This document shows positions 8,053-18,393 of a DNA stretch of 56,071 nt, one piece after another. The DNA is from Candidatus Electrothrix gigas. GTDB lineage: Bacteria; Desulfobacterota; Desulfobulbia; Desulfobulbales; Desulfobulbaceae. The notes beneath the pieces were generated by a model. It had not been told where the DNA came from. It worked only from the letters and a program-made list of their open reading frames with translations, and made no database searches. The first letter of the stretch is position 1. Every line of letters starts with the position of its first letter. The translations under genes and the position numbers were made by a program. The DNA is taken from positions 1 to 56,071 of the forward strand of contig QYLO01000013.1 of the NCBI GenBank assembly GCA_022766165.1. Reading direction: 5' to 3'.

Positions 8053-10295
8053 GCCCCTTGCCGCTTGGCCCGCACCAGTGCCAATCCATCACGGTATTTC
8101 TCTAAGGAAGGATGCCCCATAGCCTCTGCAATCTCCACGGCCAGGGCAATGTATTCCTCGGCCTGGGCAAGGTCGCCCATATCTTCATAGGTACGACCGA
8201 TGTTCCAGCAGGTTACCGCTTCACCGGCCCGGTCACCTTGCTCACGACAGATTTGCAAGTCCTGTTTCAGCAGATACTCCACTGTCTTGGTCAGATTACC
8301 CTGAGCACGGTAGATCCCGCCAATATTGTCCAGGGTTGTGCCTTCCCCGATTGTATCCCCGACCTCCTGCCAGATAGGCAGGCTCTGCTCATAATACGGC
8401 GGGGCTGTCTCCCATTGCTCGTGATCCATATAAACACCAGCGATATTATTCAGGGTACTACCTTCCCCTTTCCGGTCGCCGATCTCTTGCCGGATGCTCA
8501 GGCTCTGCTGATAGGTTTCCAGGGCCTGCTCGTATTTGCCCAGATCGTCATAGATCGCAGCCATGTTGTTCAGGGTTACGCCTTCTCCCTGCCGGTCTTC
8601 CAGCTCACGGTCTATGGGCAGACTCTGTTCATACCAGTGCAGGGCCTGATCAATCTCCCCTCGCCGCCAGCAGGTGTAGCCCAAATCGTTCAGGCAGAGT
8701 GCTTCATCCCTGCGGTCACCTGTCTTTCGGGCCGCAGTCAGGCGCATCTCTACAGCAGCCAATCGCTCTGTCCACCAGCCCTGCCGATCAAGGTACACCT
8801 GGATTGCCCCGACCAGCAGTTTCACCTCCTGCCACAGCTCCCCATCCAGACAAGCCCTTATCAGCCGCAGGCAATGCGCCCGCTCATCATCCATCCGGGC
8901 ATATCCCGGTACACCGGCAGCACTCTGTTCCTCGCACCACCTTATATAATAGGCAGCCACCCGCTTCAGTGCCTCTCTGCTCAGGGGCAGGTGGTTGCGA
9001 GCGTAGGTATGAATCAGGGCATGGTTTATCTTCCAGCCCTTGTCTCCCGTCTCCAGCAGACCGTATCGCACCAGCTCACCCAGGGCATCCATGCTGCGTA
9101 GCTCAAGCTCGTCCTCGTCCTCACCCTCTTGGTACAGAGCCAGAGCAAAGGGCTTCAGGGTGATGGGCGCAAAGGCCAAGGTTCCTGCCAGCCGCAAAGC
9201 CGCCACCGCATCCGTACTCACCTGGGCCATGCTCCGCTCCAGCAGCAGGGCCGCATTCTCTTCCTGGTGCTCGCCCTTGCCCAGCCGCTTAAACGGCACC
9301 TTGGCAAGAAAGCGCAGGTACGCTGCCGGGTCTTCGCCTGTGTTGCGGATATATCGCCCGGCAATACGCAGGGCCAGAGGCCAGCCGTGCAGCCGGCGGC
9401 AGATCCCCTGCACGGTCTTGGTATCTGCGTCAGTGTTGCTGTGCAGCCGGAATACCTGCTCTGCGAATTGCTCCTCCAGCCGCTCAATCGACACCAGCAT
9501 ACCATGCGCATCCGACCGATCCCTGGTGGTGATCAGCACCCCGCAGCCACCGCAGCAGCGGAACACGGCAGGCAGGTCGTCGGCCTCCTCGGCCCCGTCC
9601 AGAATAATAAGTGCCTGCTTGTTGCTCAGGAGACGGAAAACCCCAGCCGAGCTGGTGTCCTGTGGATCATCCTCATAACTGCGCACCAGGTGGTCAAAGG
9701 CCGGGTCAACAGCTGGCTGACCATAGAAGGAGTAGAAGATGATGCCATCCGGAAAGGAGGCAGGGGGCGTATTCTCAGGGGCCAGCTTCCAGGCGGCCTC
9801 AATAGCCAGGGCGGTCTTCCCCATGCCGCCGAGACCGCAGAGGGTTACGGCCTTGCCCGGCTGGAGCATGGGCAGCAGCTCCTTGAGCATGTCATCCCTG
9901 CCTTTAAAGTGCTGGGCCCGTGGCCGTCGCTGGAGCGGGATACCTTGGGGGGTGCGGTGATAGTTATAAAAATGAATGCCGCCGTGTATTTGGGCATGGT
10001 CGCCATGTAGGGACACGGCATGCCGTGTCCCTACCTCAATCTGCGCACCTCTTGCATCCACATCCACCTTCTTGCCGATGGCGTTGTTACCTTGCCCAAT
10101 GTTCTGATCACCGTTGCCGCTGTGAGTAACGGTGTTGGTGAAGGTGTTGCCGGGCGGGGTGGTATCCTGCGCTGGGGGCTTTCTCCGATAATGCAGAATA
10201 AGCCACCCGGTTATGGATACCCCTACCCCACTGAACACCCATTCCCATGCTGCTGTCGCTACTATCCATTGCCAAGCCTTAATAAGCTGCTCCAT
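8049..10295 (-). CDS. STAND NTPase with N-terminal membrane segment and TPR repeats
   Basis: The 748-residue protein has an NLR-like architecture. One membrane segment (about residues 14-36) is followed by a polar linker with GDQNIGQGNNAIGK (63-75), an NB-ARC-type NTPase with Walker A GLGGMGKT (154-161), Walker B ALIILDGAEE (228-237) and a sensor LITTRDRS, a helical winged-helix-like region, and at least five TPRs (about 530-740, e.g. ALHWYEQSLPIDRELEDR). STAND proteins are signal-gated switches; some bacterial ones are antiphage sensors (Avs type). No effector domain other than the membrane helix is visible, so a defence role is a guess. A 28-bp palindrome at 10007-10034 encodes residues 88-97 of the linker. 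GGGAGTG precedes the ATG, and the gene begins 15 bases after the L,D-transpeptidase stop. Confidence 0.85.
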   Translation of the reverse strand: MEQLIKAWQWIVATAAWEWVFSGVGVSITGWLILHYRRKPPAQDTTPPGNTFTNTVTHSGNGDQNIGQGNNAIGKKVDVDARGAQIEVGTRHAVSLHGDHAQIHGGIHFYNYHRTPQGIPLQRRPRAQHFKGRDDMLKELLPMLQPGKAVTLCGLGGMGKTALAIEAAWKLAPENTPPASFPDGIIFYSFYGQPAVDPAFDHLVRSYEDDPQDTSSAGVFRLLSNKQALIILDGAEEADDLPAVFRCCGGCGVLITTRDRSDAHGMLVSIERLEEQFAEQVFRLHSNTDADTKTVQGICRRLHGWPLALRIAGRYIRNTGEDPAAYLRFLAKVPFKRLGKGEHQEENAALLLERSMAQVSTDAVAALRLAGTLAFAPITLKPFALALYQEGEDEDELELRSMDALGELVRYGLLETGDKGWKINHALIHTYARNHLPLSREALKRVAAYYIRWCEEQSAAGVPGYARMDDERAHCLRLIRACLDGELWQEVKLLVGAIQVYLDRQGWWTERLAAVEMRLTAARKTGDRRDEALCLNDLGYTCWRRGEIDQALHWYEQSLPIDRELEDRQGEGVTLNNMAAIYDDLGKYEQALETYQQSLSIRQEIGDRKGEGSTLNNIAGVYMDHEQWETAPPYYEQSLPIWQEVGDTIGEGTTLDNIGGIYRAQGNLTKTVEYLLKQDLQICREQGDRAGEAVTCWNIGRTYEDMGDLAQAEEYIALAVEIAEAMGHPSLEKYRDGLALVRAKRQGA
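10007..10034. repeat. Perfect 28-bp palindrome inside the STAND gene
   Basis: The left arm GTAGGGACACGGCA (10007-10020) is the exact reverse complement of the right arm (10021-10034), with no loop. It is translated in frame on the minus strand as VGTRHAVSL in a low-complexity linker. Its GTAGGG/CCCTAC ends resemble those of the GGGCGATT-type repeats at 8031 and 13690, suggesting one family of small mobile palindromes. Confidence 0.85.
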
Positions 10296-10310
10296 AATGT
10301 CACTCCCTGC

Positions 10311-12188
10311 TCAATACGAGTAGCTACATTTCACCTTGTGCCGAGGAAATAATGCCTTTTCCAGCAGAGCATCCCGGCCATAGATATCATCATAAAAAGA
10401 CGCTGTTCCTGTGGCAGGATCAACCCAGACTGTGCGGTAGAGAAGATGGACTGGCAAGGGTTGATGTAAGGCAAAGACCTTGCGTTCCCTACGGGCTATC
10501 TGTTGCTTGAGCTGCCTCTGCGAAACCATCTGATGATCGTTGTTGAGAATATAGCTGGCAAGGTCCAAGGGACGGCTCAGGCGCACACAGCCATGACTCA
10601 AGGCCCGCTGTGTTCGCCAAAAGAGGCTCTGCGAAGGGGTGTCGTGGAGGTAAATATTCTTATCATTGGGAAACATAAACTTTATGGTACCCAAAGCGTT
10701 GTACGGCCCTGGTTCTTGGCGGAGATGAAACTGACTGATTCCATGCCCTATACTGTTCCAGTCAATACTCTCCGGGCTGATCTCGTATGCTCCTGCCTGC
10801 CAAGAGGAAAAGATACGAATACCCTGCTCCTGTAAATAGAAGGGATTCCGTATAACCTTGGCAACTATTTCATCACGAGCAATGGAGGGGGGGATATTCC
10901 AATACGGATTCACCTCAATATAGGTCATAAAATGGTTAAACACCGGGGTCTTCTTCTTCACCTTGCCAACAATGACCGGCATGGTGATTTCAACCTGGCT
11001 ATCCTTCATACCAAAAAGACGAAAGCCTGCAATATTGACAATAATACGTCGTCCCTTGAACTGATGAGGAAACCACCGCCAACGCTCCATATTGAGTATA
11101 ATCTTCCTGATATGCTCCTCAATCGGCTGATTCAGTTTTCGTAAGGTGTTTGTACCAACAATACCATCCTGTTGTAGATTATAACGTTGCTGAAAATGCT
11201 TGACAGCTCGCAATAAACTGTCACTGTAGTGCAGACGATATACTGGGGACGGGGACCTGGACTCAGAAGGTGCAAGCCTCCATGCAGGGGGCAGGGAAGG
11301 TTGCGCAGAATCTGAGGACAACGGCCTTGGAAAAGGGTTGGGAAAGGCAAGCAGGGGTGGTGGTGGAATAACGGTAAAATCCTTGAAATCCTTGAGATCA
11401 CCGGAAAGAAATAACCGCTCTGCCAAGACCTTGAGCCGTGGATCCGTCATCCCTTGCCGTAATGTCTGGCCCGGTGGAATTTTTGGCCAACCGCCCTGTT
11501 GTGCCAAGGCCCTGTAGCTTGCCAGCATTTTTTTTAAGGCCTGATACTGATAATGACGGGGTGATAAGCTCTGTAAAAAAAGTTGTAAATCTGGGGCTTG
11601 GACAGCTTTACGAAGCAAGGCTGGACGATAAACAAAGGTCGAGCGAGCAGAGGCAAACAGGGCAGGATCAAGCAGACACGAGGTAACTGCCCCTTCCTGC
11701 ATATCCCCGACATAGAGATATAATGCCAAGGTGAGCATCAGATCAAGTTGTGCAAGATCTTCTGTCTTTCTGCTCATCAACAGGGCTGTAATTTTGTCTA
11801 CCTGATACCGTTTAGGATCTAATCCCTCCTTGTCAACTCGAAGCAGAACAAAGAGGAGAATATGCGCTTTGCTGATCGGTCCGTACCGGGTCACCCAGTA
11901 GGGCAAAAAGTTATTTTCCTGATAAAAAGTGTACAACAGGTTATGCAACCCGCTGGTAGTATGTTGATACCCCCCTTGCTGGATTGAAAAGGGAAGAGGA
12001 AGAGAGGAGGTATTGTTCAGAAGCCAAAGAATATTCTCCTGTAATGGCAACATAGTTGCTGTTGAAATGTTTTGCACTGTCTCTTTGCCTTGATTTTGCC
12101 TATAAGTATAAGCAGAACTCACAGAACAGTTGAGCAACAGACCAGCGACAAAGCCAAGACAGACAGCCAACAACTTCGGAAAGGGCAT
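10311..12188 (-). CDS. L,D-transpeptidase, YcbB/LdtD-like
   Basis: The 625-residue protein is a periplasmic peptidoglycan cross-linking enzyme forming 3-3 (mDAP-mDAP) bonds. It starts with a signal peptide (residues 1 to about 26, LAVCLGFVAGLLLNCSVSSA), followed by a scaffold region as in E. coli YcbB, a peptidoglycan-binding repeat (about 325-355, HFQQRYNLQQDGIVGTNTL) and a YkuD catalytic domain with HDTPS and SHGCVRL; the catalytic Cys is C534. NPYWNIPPSIARDE is a further YcbB-family signature. A proline/serine-rich insert sits at about 265-315. No good ribosome binding site is seen before the ATG. It is followed after 15 bases by the STAND gene, so the two may be co-transcribed. Confidence 0.9.
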   Translation of the reverse strand: MPFPKLLAVCLGFVAGLLLNCSVSSAYTYRQNQGKETVQNISTATMLPLQENILWLLNNTSSLPLPFSIQQGGYQHTTSGLHNLLYTFYQENNFLPYWVTRYGPISKAHILLFVLLRVDKEGLDPKRYQVDKITALLMSRKTEDLAQLDLMLTLALYLYVGDMQEGAVTSCLLDPALFASARSTFVYRPALLRKAVQAPDLQLFLQSLSPRHYQYQALKKMLASYRALAQQGGWPKIPPGQTLRQGMTDPRLKVLAERLFLSGDLKDFKDFTVIPPPPLLAFPNPFPRPLSSDSAQPSLPPAWRLAPSESRSPSPVYRLHYSDSLLRAVKHFQQRYNLQQDGIVGTNTLRKLNQPIEEHIRKIILNMERWRWFPHQFKGRRIIVNIAGFRLFGMKDSQVEITMPVIVGKVKKKTPVFNHFMTYIEVNPYWNIPPSIARDEIVAKVIRNPFYLQEQGIRIFSSWQAGAYEISPESIDWNSIGHGISQFHLRQEPGPYNALGTIKFMFPNDKNIYLHDTPSQSLFWRTQRALSHGCVRLSRPLDLASYILNNDHQMVSQRQLKQQIARRERKVFALHQPLPVHLLYRTVWVDPATGTASFYDDIYGRDALLEKALFPRHKVKCSYSY

Positions 12189-12215
12189 GGATGGTTCGTG
12201 GAAAAATCAAAAGCA

Positions 12216-12247
12216 ACAAAGGCACAGAGCATCCCCTGTGCCTTTCA
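12216..12247 (-). terminator. Rho-independent terminator after ahcY
   Basis: A perfect ten-base stem (AAAGGCACAG at 12218-12227, CTGTGCCTTT at 12236-12245) has an eight-base loop. Read on the minus strand it follows the ahcY stop and is trailed by T-rich sequence (GTTGCTTTTGATTTTT). It separates ahcY from the L,D-transpeptidase gene. Confidence 0.75.
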
Positions 12248-12314
12248 GACCAGACAAAGCGAAACGAATTCGCATCAACAAAGCGGTACGTTCAAAAAAT
12301 AAGCAACAGTTGAG

Positions 12315-13661
<1,347 letters not shown>

Positions 13662-13689
13662 TTATGCAGGTTATGAATAGTTGAAAAAA

Positions 13690-13717
13690 GTAAGGGCGAT
13701 TCGCAAATCGCCCCTAC
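13690..13717 (-). repeat. Small palindromic repeat, copy 2, between metK and ahcY
   Basis: GGGCGATT at 13694-13701 pairs with AATCGCCC at 13706-13713 (loop CGCA), and the pairing extends to GTA/TAC ends with one mismatch. Read on the minus strand it lies just after the metK stop and is followed by TACTTTTTTC, so it can also act as a terminator. It shares arms and the CCCCTACG tail with copy 1 at 8031. Confidence 0.75.
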
Positions 13718-13739
13718 GCAATGATTCATGGTCAGAATA

Positions 13740-14903
13740 TCAGATACCGGCAGCAGCCTTCAGCTCCTCAGCCTTATCTGTCCGTTCCCAGGTAAACTCA
13801 GGTAATTCGCGACCAAAATGGCCATAAGCTGCTGTCTTGTTATAAATGGGCCGAAGCAAATCAAGCTGCTGAATAATTGCCTTGGGCCGCAGGTCAAAAA
13901 TATCATCAACTAGCTGTACCAGCCGCTCCTCAGAAACTTTACCAGTTCCAAAGGTATTGACATTGATAGAAACCGGTTTGGCAACACCAATGGCATAGGC
14001 TACCTGCACCTCAACTGTCGAGGCAAGGCCAGCAGCGACAATATTCTTGGCCACATAGCGACCCATATAAGAGGAGGAGCGATCTACCTTGGACGGATCT
14101 TTGCCGGAAAAGGCGCCGCCACCGTGGGAGCCGCGTCCGCCATAGGAATCAACAATAATCTTCCGGCCAGTAACACCGCAATCGCCAACAGGACCGCCAA
14201 TAACAAAACGACCAGTCGGATTGATGAAGTATTTGGTGTCTGCATCAATCATATTTTCAGGCAGGGTGGGCTTAATAATTTCCTCCATCACTCCTGCTTT
14301 CAGATCAGCATAGGAGACATCCTCGCTATGCTGGGTAGAAACAACCACGGCCTCAATCCGCTTGGGTACGTTGTCCTCATACTGAATCGTGACCTGGCTT
14401 TTGGCATCAGGTCGCAACCACGGCAGAACCCTGTTCTTGCGCACTGCAGACTGCTGTTTGACCAAACGATGCGCATAAGTGATGGGCATGGGCATGAGAA
14501 CCTTGGTTTCATCGCAGGCGTAACCAAACATCAGGCCCTGATCTCCAGCTCCCTGATCCAAATCAAGACCGGTTCCCTCATCAACACCTTGGGCAATGTC
14601 TGGGGACTGCTTGTCAATAGAAGTCATAACGGCACAGGACTGCCAATCAAAGCCCATATCTGAGGAATTATACCCGATCCCTCGGATAGTCTGGCGAACA
14701 ATCTCCGGCATATCCACCCAAGCTGAGGTGGTAATCTCTCCGGCAATCATAGCCAGACCTGTGGTGACCAGACTCTCGCAGGCCACCCGGGCATGGGTAT
14801 CCTGCTCCAAAATGGCATCTAAAACAGCATCAGAAATCTGATCAGCCACCTTGTCAGGATGGCCTTCAGAAACAGATTCCGAGGTAAAAAGATGACTTGA
14901 CAT
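13740..14903 (-). CDS. metK: S-adenosylmethionine synthetase
   Basis: MetK makes S-adenosylmethionine from methionine and ATP. The 387-residue length is typical. Signatures are [18 protein letters not shown] at the N-terminus, [12 protein letters not shown] in the middle and the glycine-rich [16 protein letters not shown] loop near residue 260. AAGGAG lies eight bases upstream of the ATG. It stands first in a metK-ahcY arrangement; together with the MetH-N/MetF fusion upstream these genes cover most of the activated methyl cycle. No S-adenosylmethionine riboswitch of the common SAM-I type can be recognised in the leader. Confidence 0.97.
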   Translation of the reverse strand: MSSHLFTSESVSEGHPDKVADQISDAVLDAILEQDTHARVACESLVTTGLAMIAGEITTSAWVDMPEIVRQTIRGIGYNSSDMGFDWQSCAVMTSIDKQSPDIAQGVDEGTGLDLDQGAGDQGLMFGYACDETKVLMPMPITYAHRLVKQQSAVRKNRVLPWLRPDAKSQVTIQYEDNVPKRIEAVVVSTQHSEDVSYADLKAGVMEEIIKPTLPENMIDADTKYFINPTGRFVIGGPVGDCGVTGRKIIVDSYGGRGSHGGGAFSGKDPSKVDRSSSYMGRYVAKNIVAAGLASTVEVQVAYAIGVAKPVSINVNTFGTGKVSEERLVQLVDDIFDLRPKAIIQQLDLLRPIYNKTAAYGHFGRELPEFTWERTDKAEELKAAAGI

Positions 14904-15458
14904 AAATACATTCTCCTTAATATAAGTAGTAATTGGTAAATACCTTAGAGCTTTCTAAAGCTGTCCATTTTTAAAGCTCAGATAGCCTGATACACTTCAA
15001 TATGATGTAACACCGGACTGCTTTTGAAGGCTTGGTATAGATCACTCTTTTCAACTAAAACAATCTGGTTTTTTAAATAAGCATTCATTTTTTTTTTCAA
15101 AATCTGAAGACTCGTAAAAGTCCTGCCGAATGGTAAAGACTAGGTAGTCACCTCTTTTCATTACCGGAATAATATTACTCCCCATTCGATTATTTTTTTT
15201 GTAGTTTGATGAATTTTAACTTTCTGTACTTACGTAATTTATTTTTTTGAGCAAAATCAATTCCAGATAGTTTTTTTGCTCCACATGTTGACGGGCGAAA
15301 AATTTATTGCCACATAAACGAATTTCACCGTCTCCGACATCGAAATCAGGATTTTTTAGTCAGATTTGGTGAAATTCTCCGAACTGCATTTTGAAATGAG
15401 CGAATGGGGAGTTGCTTTTAAAAAAAAACAATATGTTAGCTGAACCACTCGCCCCATT
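14904..15458. other. AT-rich gap between the MetF fusion and metK with inverted repeats
   Basis: No gene is visible in these 555 bases. The metK promoter and leader must lie here on the minus strand. Three inverted repeats stand out: GAGCAAAA (15249-15256) with TTTTGCTC (15274-15281); GAATTTCACC (15320-15329) with GGTGAAATTC (15368-15377), enclosing a second AAATC/GATTT pair; and GAATGGGG (15402-15409) with CCCCATTC (15452-15459). The last begins at the stop codon of the MetF fusion and on the minus strand encloses a run of nine T (15419-15428 region), so it may include that gene's terminator. Confidence 0.5.
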
Positions 15459-17357
15459 CTAGGAATTGTCTGTACGGAGCTTAAATGCATCCCCCCGTCC
15501 ACTCCCTGTCCAACCAGCCTGTCGGGCCTGAACAATAAAATCAAGGATAATATCCCACTTATTGAGCGGGCTGATCAGATACAGGCCATCAATAAAAGAT
15601 GAAATTTTTTCAATCAGTTTGGCGGTGTATTCCAGAGCGACCGCACGCTGGTCTGCGACCTGATTAAAACGAGCCAGTTCGGCCCGCAATTCATCAGGAA
15701 CGGAAATGCCCGGAACCTCATTGTGCAAAAATTCAGCATTCCGGGAAGAAATCAAAGGGAAAATACCCGGAAAGATCAACAGGTCAAGATGTCCGACCAA
15801 TTCCATCATCTGCTCAATCTCATCAGCACAAAAAAGCGGCTGGGTCATGGCAAAACGGGCACCGAGAGCAACCTTTTTCTCCAACCGCCTGATTTGCAAA
15901 TCAGGAGAGGCCGGACGAAAACTGAAGGCCGCACCGATGGAAAAATTAGTCTGTTGTTTCAGAGAACGTCCGGCCATATTCACCCCCCGGTTCAGACTGC
16001 CAAGTATCCTGATCAGACCTGCGGAACGCACATCAAATACCCCGCTGACTCCAGGCTGATCCGTCCCGGCTGCCGAGTCACCGGATACAGCGAGAACAGC
16101 TTCTATCCCGAGAAGATGCGCTTCCATCATCCGAGACTGCAGGCCAAGCGCATTGATATCGCGGCCGGTTTGATGAATAATGGTCTGTAGACCAGTTCGC
16201 TGCCGAATCAGGGAGGCCATGCCAAGATTGCCAGCTCGCAGAATAGCCAACGGGTTTTCACCAAGCGAGATAGCATCGACTCCGGCTTTTGTCAGTTGTT
16301 CAGCCCCCATCAGAACAGGCTCTGCATCCAAGTGGATTGGTGGATCAAGTTCGGCAATGATGGGTAATCGCCTTGGCTCAAGACTTGTAAGAAAGCCACC
16401 GTTCTGAGGTTCTGAAAGAATATCTTCCTGCACTTCCTGTCTAACCTGTACACCCTCAACCTGAACCCGGACCGGTTTAATCTTAAGAGCAGCACGAAAC
16501 TCCTGAATATGAGCAGGGGTGGTACCGCAACAGCCACCAATGAGATGCACCCCATGACGGATCATCTCTTTAGCCCTCTTTGCCATATAACGAGGTTGAG
16601 CCGGATAGATCATGCGGTTCCCTACCACCTCTGGCATGCCTGCATTGGGAAAGGCAGATAAGGCAACTCCTTCACCAGCCAAGATCGACATTTTTTCCAC
16701 AGCTAACACCATAGCATCAACCCCACGTCCGCAATTCGTCCCGACCAGAGTAGCCCCAGCAGCGTGCATTTTTTTCCCGCAGGTCAGGGCATCATCACCT
16801 CGCACAGTTCTGCCTCGGGCTGGAAAAACCATCTGACCGATAAGAGGCAGATCTGGGGCCTCTTTTCGAGCGACCGCAAGGGCAAGCAGTACCTCATCAA
16901 GGCTGCTAAAGGTCTCCATAATCAAAAGATCAACACCACCGCTCACTAATCCTCGAACCTGTTCTTGAAAACTTGCCCTGAGATCATCCTGAGTGAATTC
17001 CTCTTCGTCACGGGGAAAGCTTATTCCGGTTGGCCCCACAGAACCGGCCACATACACCTGATGCCCAGCCGCCTTAACAGCGATCTCAGCGCCAGCTCGG
17101 TTGATTTCCTCTACCTGTTCCTCAGCACCAGACTCACGCAACTTAAATCTGTTGGCACCAAAGGTATTGGTCTCAATAAGCTGGCTGCCTGCTCGAATAT
17201 ACTCTTCATGAGCAGTAAAGATGATATCTGGTGCCTGAATATTGAGAAGGTCTAGGTTTCGACCTCGCTCTACTCCTCGTTCAAAGAGATACGAGCCAAG
17301 CGCACCATCCCCCAGCACAACGTGACTCTGGACATATTCAATAAAAGGCGGTTTCAT
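15459..17357 (-). CDS. Bifunctional homocysteine S-methyltransferase / 5,10-methylenetetrahydrofolate reductase
   Basis: The 632-residue fusion has an N-terminal homocysteine methyltransferase barrel (about residues 1-295, as in MetH N-termini and BHMT) and a C-terminal MTHFR domain (about 330-625). The zinc ligands are visible in GTNCGRG and GGCCGTTP. The MTHFR part shows AELDPP, VSGDSA and the MTQPLF motif. B. subtilis YitJ has the same layout. The product would reduce methylene-THF and deliver methyl groups to homocysteine. The cobalamin-binding half of MetH is absent here. The neighbours metK and ahcY belong to the same cycle. The start at MKPPFIEYVQSHVVLGDGALGS fits the family. Confidence 0.92.
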   Translation of the reverse strand: MKPPFIEYVQSHVVLGDGALGSYLFERGVERGRNLDLLNIQAPDIIFTAHEEYIRAGSQLIETNTFGANRFKLRESGAEEQVEEINRAGAEIAVKAAGHQVYVAGSVGPTGISFPRDEEEFTQDDLRASFQEQVRGLVSGGVDLLIMETFSSLDEVLLALAVARKEAPDLPLIGQMVFPARGRTVRGDDALTCGKKMHAAGATLVGTNCGRGVDAMVLAVEKMSILAGEGVALSAFPNAGMPEVVGNRMIYPAQPRYMAKRAKEMIRHGVHLIGGCCGTTPAHIQEFRAALKIKPVRVQVEGVQVRQEVQEDILSEPQNGGFLTSLEPRRLPIIAELDPPIHLDAEPVLMGAEQLTKAGVDAISLGENPLAILRAGNLGMASLIRQRTGLQTIIHQTGRDINALGLQSRMMEAHLLGIEAVLAVSGDSAAGTDQPGVSGVFDVRSAGLIRILGSLNRGVNMAGRSLKQQTNFSIGAAFSFRPASPDLQIRRLEKKVALGARFAMTQPLFCADEIEQMMELVGHLDLLIFPGIFPLISSRNAEFLHNEVPGISVPDELRAELARFNQVADQRAVALEYTAKLIEKISSFIDGLYLISPLNKWDIILDFIVQARQAGWTGSGRGDAFKLRTDNS

Positions 17358-17440
17358 TACGATTGATCATTCTTACTATTTTAAGGAAACGGATAGAACC
17401 CAATATGGTCAAGATGACTACGTACAGGCAAAGAAGATCC

Positions 17441-18166
17441 TTAAACCCGTTTAAATTTCAAAAATATATGATTATCATCTTCCTTGACGGATTTATATTC
17501 AAAACCGAATTCAGCTAGCAGGGACAAGGCATCTTCAAACGAATAAACCCTGTAATTAATGGTTTGAGACATTAACACCTCATCATTTTTCTTCAAAAAA
17601 TAATTCTTTGTGAATCCAATGGTCGTGGGGATTATTTTCTGTGAGTAGACCATATCTCCCTTGATAGGTGACTCGTAATCAACGTGTGGCCCTTGGATAC
17701 CTAACAACAGATGTCCACCTACGACAACATGTTGAGCCAACTTACTCAATCCTTTACGATTGCCTTCATCATCTGAGATATGACTGATCATGGACAGGCC
17801 GTCGTCGTTGCGGGAAAAATACCAAACGCCTCCGTAAGAAAAAGCTGTATCATACTGGCCTGGCAGATCAAGAGTCGTTACATCCTGAAGATACAATGCT
17901 GTATTTTCAAAACCTTTTAATCTTCTTTCGGCAATATCCAGCATAGATTCGGTGAGATCAAAACCTGTCGCCTGCGAAATACTCTCTTCTTTCAAAATTT
18001 TTTCCAAAATTAAACCGGTACCGCAACCGATCTCAAGTAATCGATGCCCCTTCATGGACTGTAATATGGCATCGGAAATAGTATTATAATCGTAATAGCC
18101 GGATGTCATGATCATATCGTAATAATCGGACATATTCGTGTAGTTACCATTAGTATAGTCATCCAT
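17441..18166 (-). CDS. Class I SAM-dependent methyltransferase
   Basis: This 241-residue protein has a class I methyltransferase fold: motif I LLEIGCGTGLILEKIL, an acidic end of strand 2 (GFDLTESMLDIAERRL), and a post-I LQDVTTLDLPGQYDTAFSYGG. The substrate is unknown. The start at 18166 (MDDYTNGNYTNMSDYYDMI) is chosen because AGGAGAG lies eight bases upstream; the longer form would begin at 18184. The N-terminal stretch rich in Tyr and Asn resembles small-molecule or natural-product methyltransferases more than RNA methyltransferases. It lies between the MetF fusion and a short gene remnant and is transcribed in the same direction as both. Confidence 0.75.
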   Translation of the reverse strand: MDDYTNGNYTNMSDYYDMIMTSGYYDYNTISDAILQSMKGHRLLEIGCGTGLILEKILKEESISQATGFDLTESMLDIAERRLKGFENTALYLQDVTTLDLPGQYDTAFSYGGVWYFSRNDDGLSMISHISDDEGNRKGLSKLAQHVVVGGHLLLGIQGPHVDYESPIKGDMVYSQKIIPTTIGFTKNYFLKKNDEVLMSQTINYRVYSFEDALSLLAEFGFEYKSVKEDDNHIFLKFKRV

Positions 18167-18180
18167 TGCTGCTTCTCTCC

Positions 18181-18393
18181 TCATGCAGTAGCGGCATCAC
18201 CTGTTGCCACATCCAGCACAATTTCTTTAATAAAAAAAACATCAATATTATTTTCTGCATACATCTTCTCCACAATGGAAAAGTCCAGTAAATTCGGTAA
18301 AGAAAAAACTTGATAGTCGAGTTTTTGAGCTTCAAAGTGCCTACCAGCACTTATTGAGAAGTTACTCCAAGGGAAGTCATCAGCCTGACTCTT
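18181..18393 (-). pseudogene. Possible gene remnant between methyltransferase and cNMP-binding protein
   Basis: A 70-codon frame, open from just after a TAG at 18394-18396 to a TGA at 18181-18183, has protein-like composition (it contains YQVFSLPNLLDFSIVEKMY and ends FFIKEIVLDVATGDAATA) but no good start codon until an internal ATG. It overlaps the end of the upstream cNMP-binding gene by 14 bases in a different frame. It could be the 3' end of a frameshifted or deleted gene, or a small gene with a non-standard start. I do not recognise the family. Confidence 0.35.

Noticed and set aside
8112..10010. Plus-strand open frames opposite the STAND gene
   Set aside because: They are shadows of the GC-rich minus-strand coding sequence with no family resemblance.
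14904..15458. SAM riboswitch upstream of metK
   Set aside because: None of the conserved SAM-I core could be recognised on the minus strand.
15356..15544. Minus-strand frame overlapping the end of the MetF fusion
   Set aside because: It is the out-of-frame reading of the fusion gene end and following AT-rich DNA.
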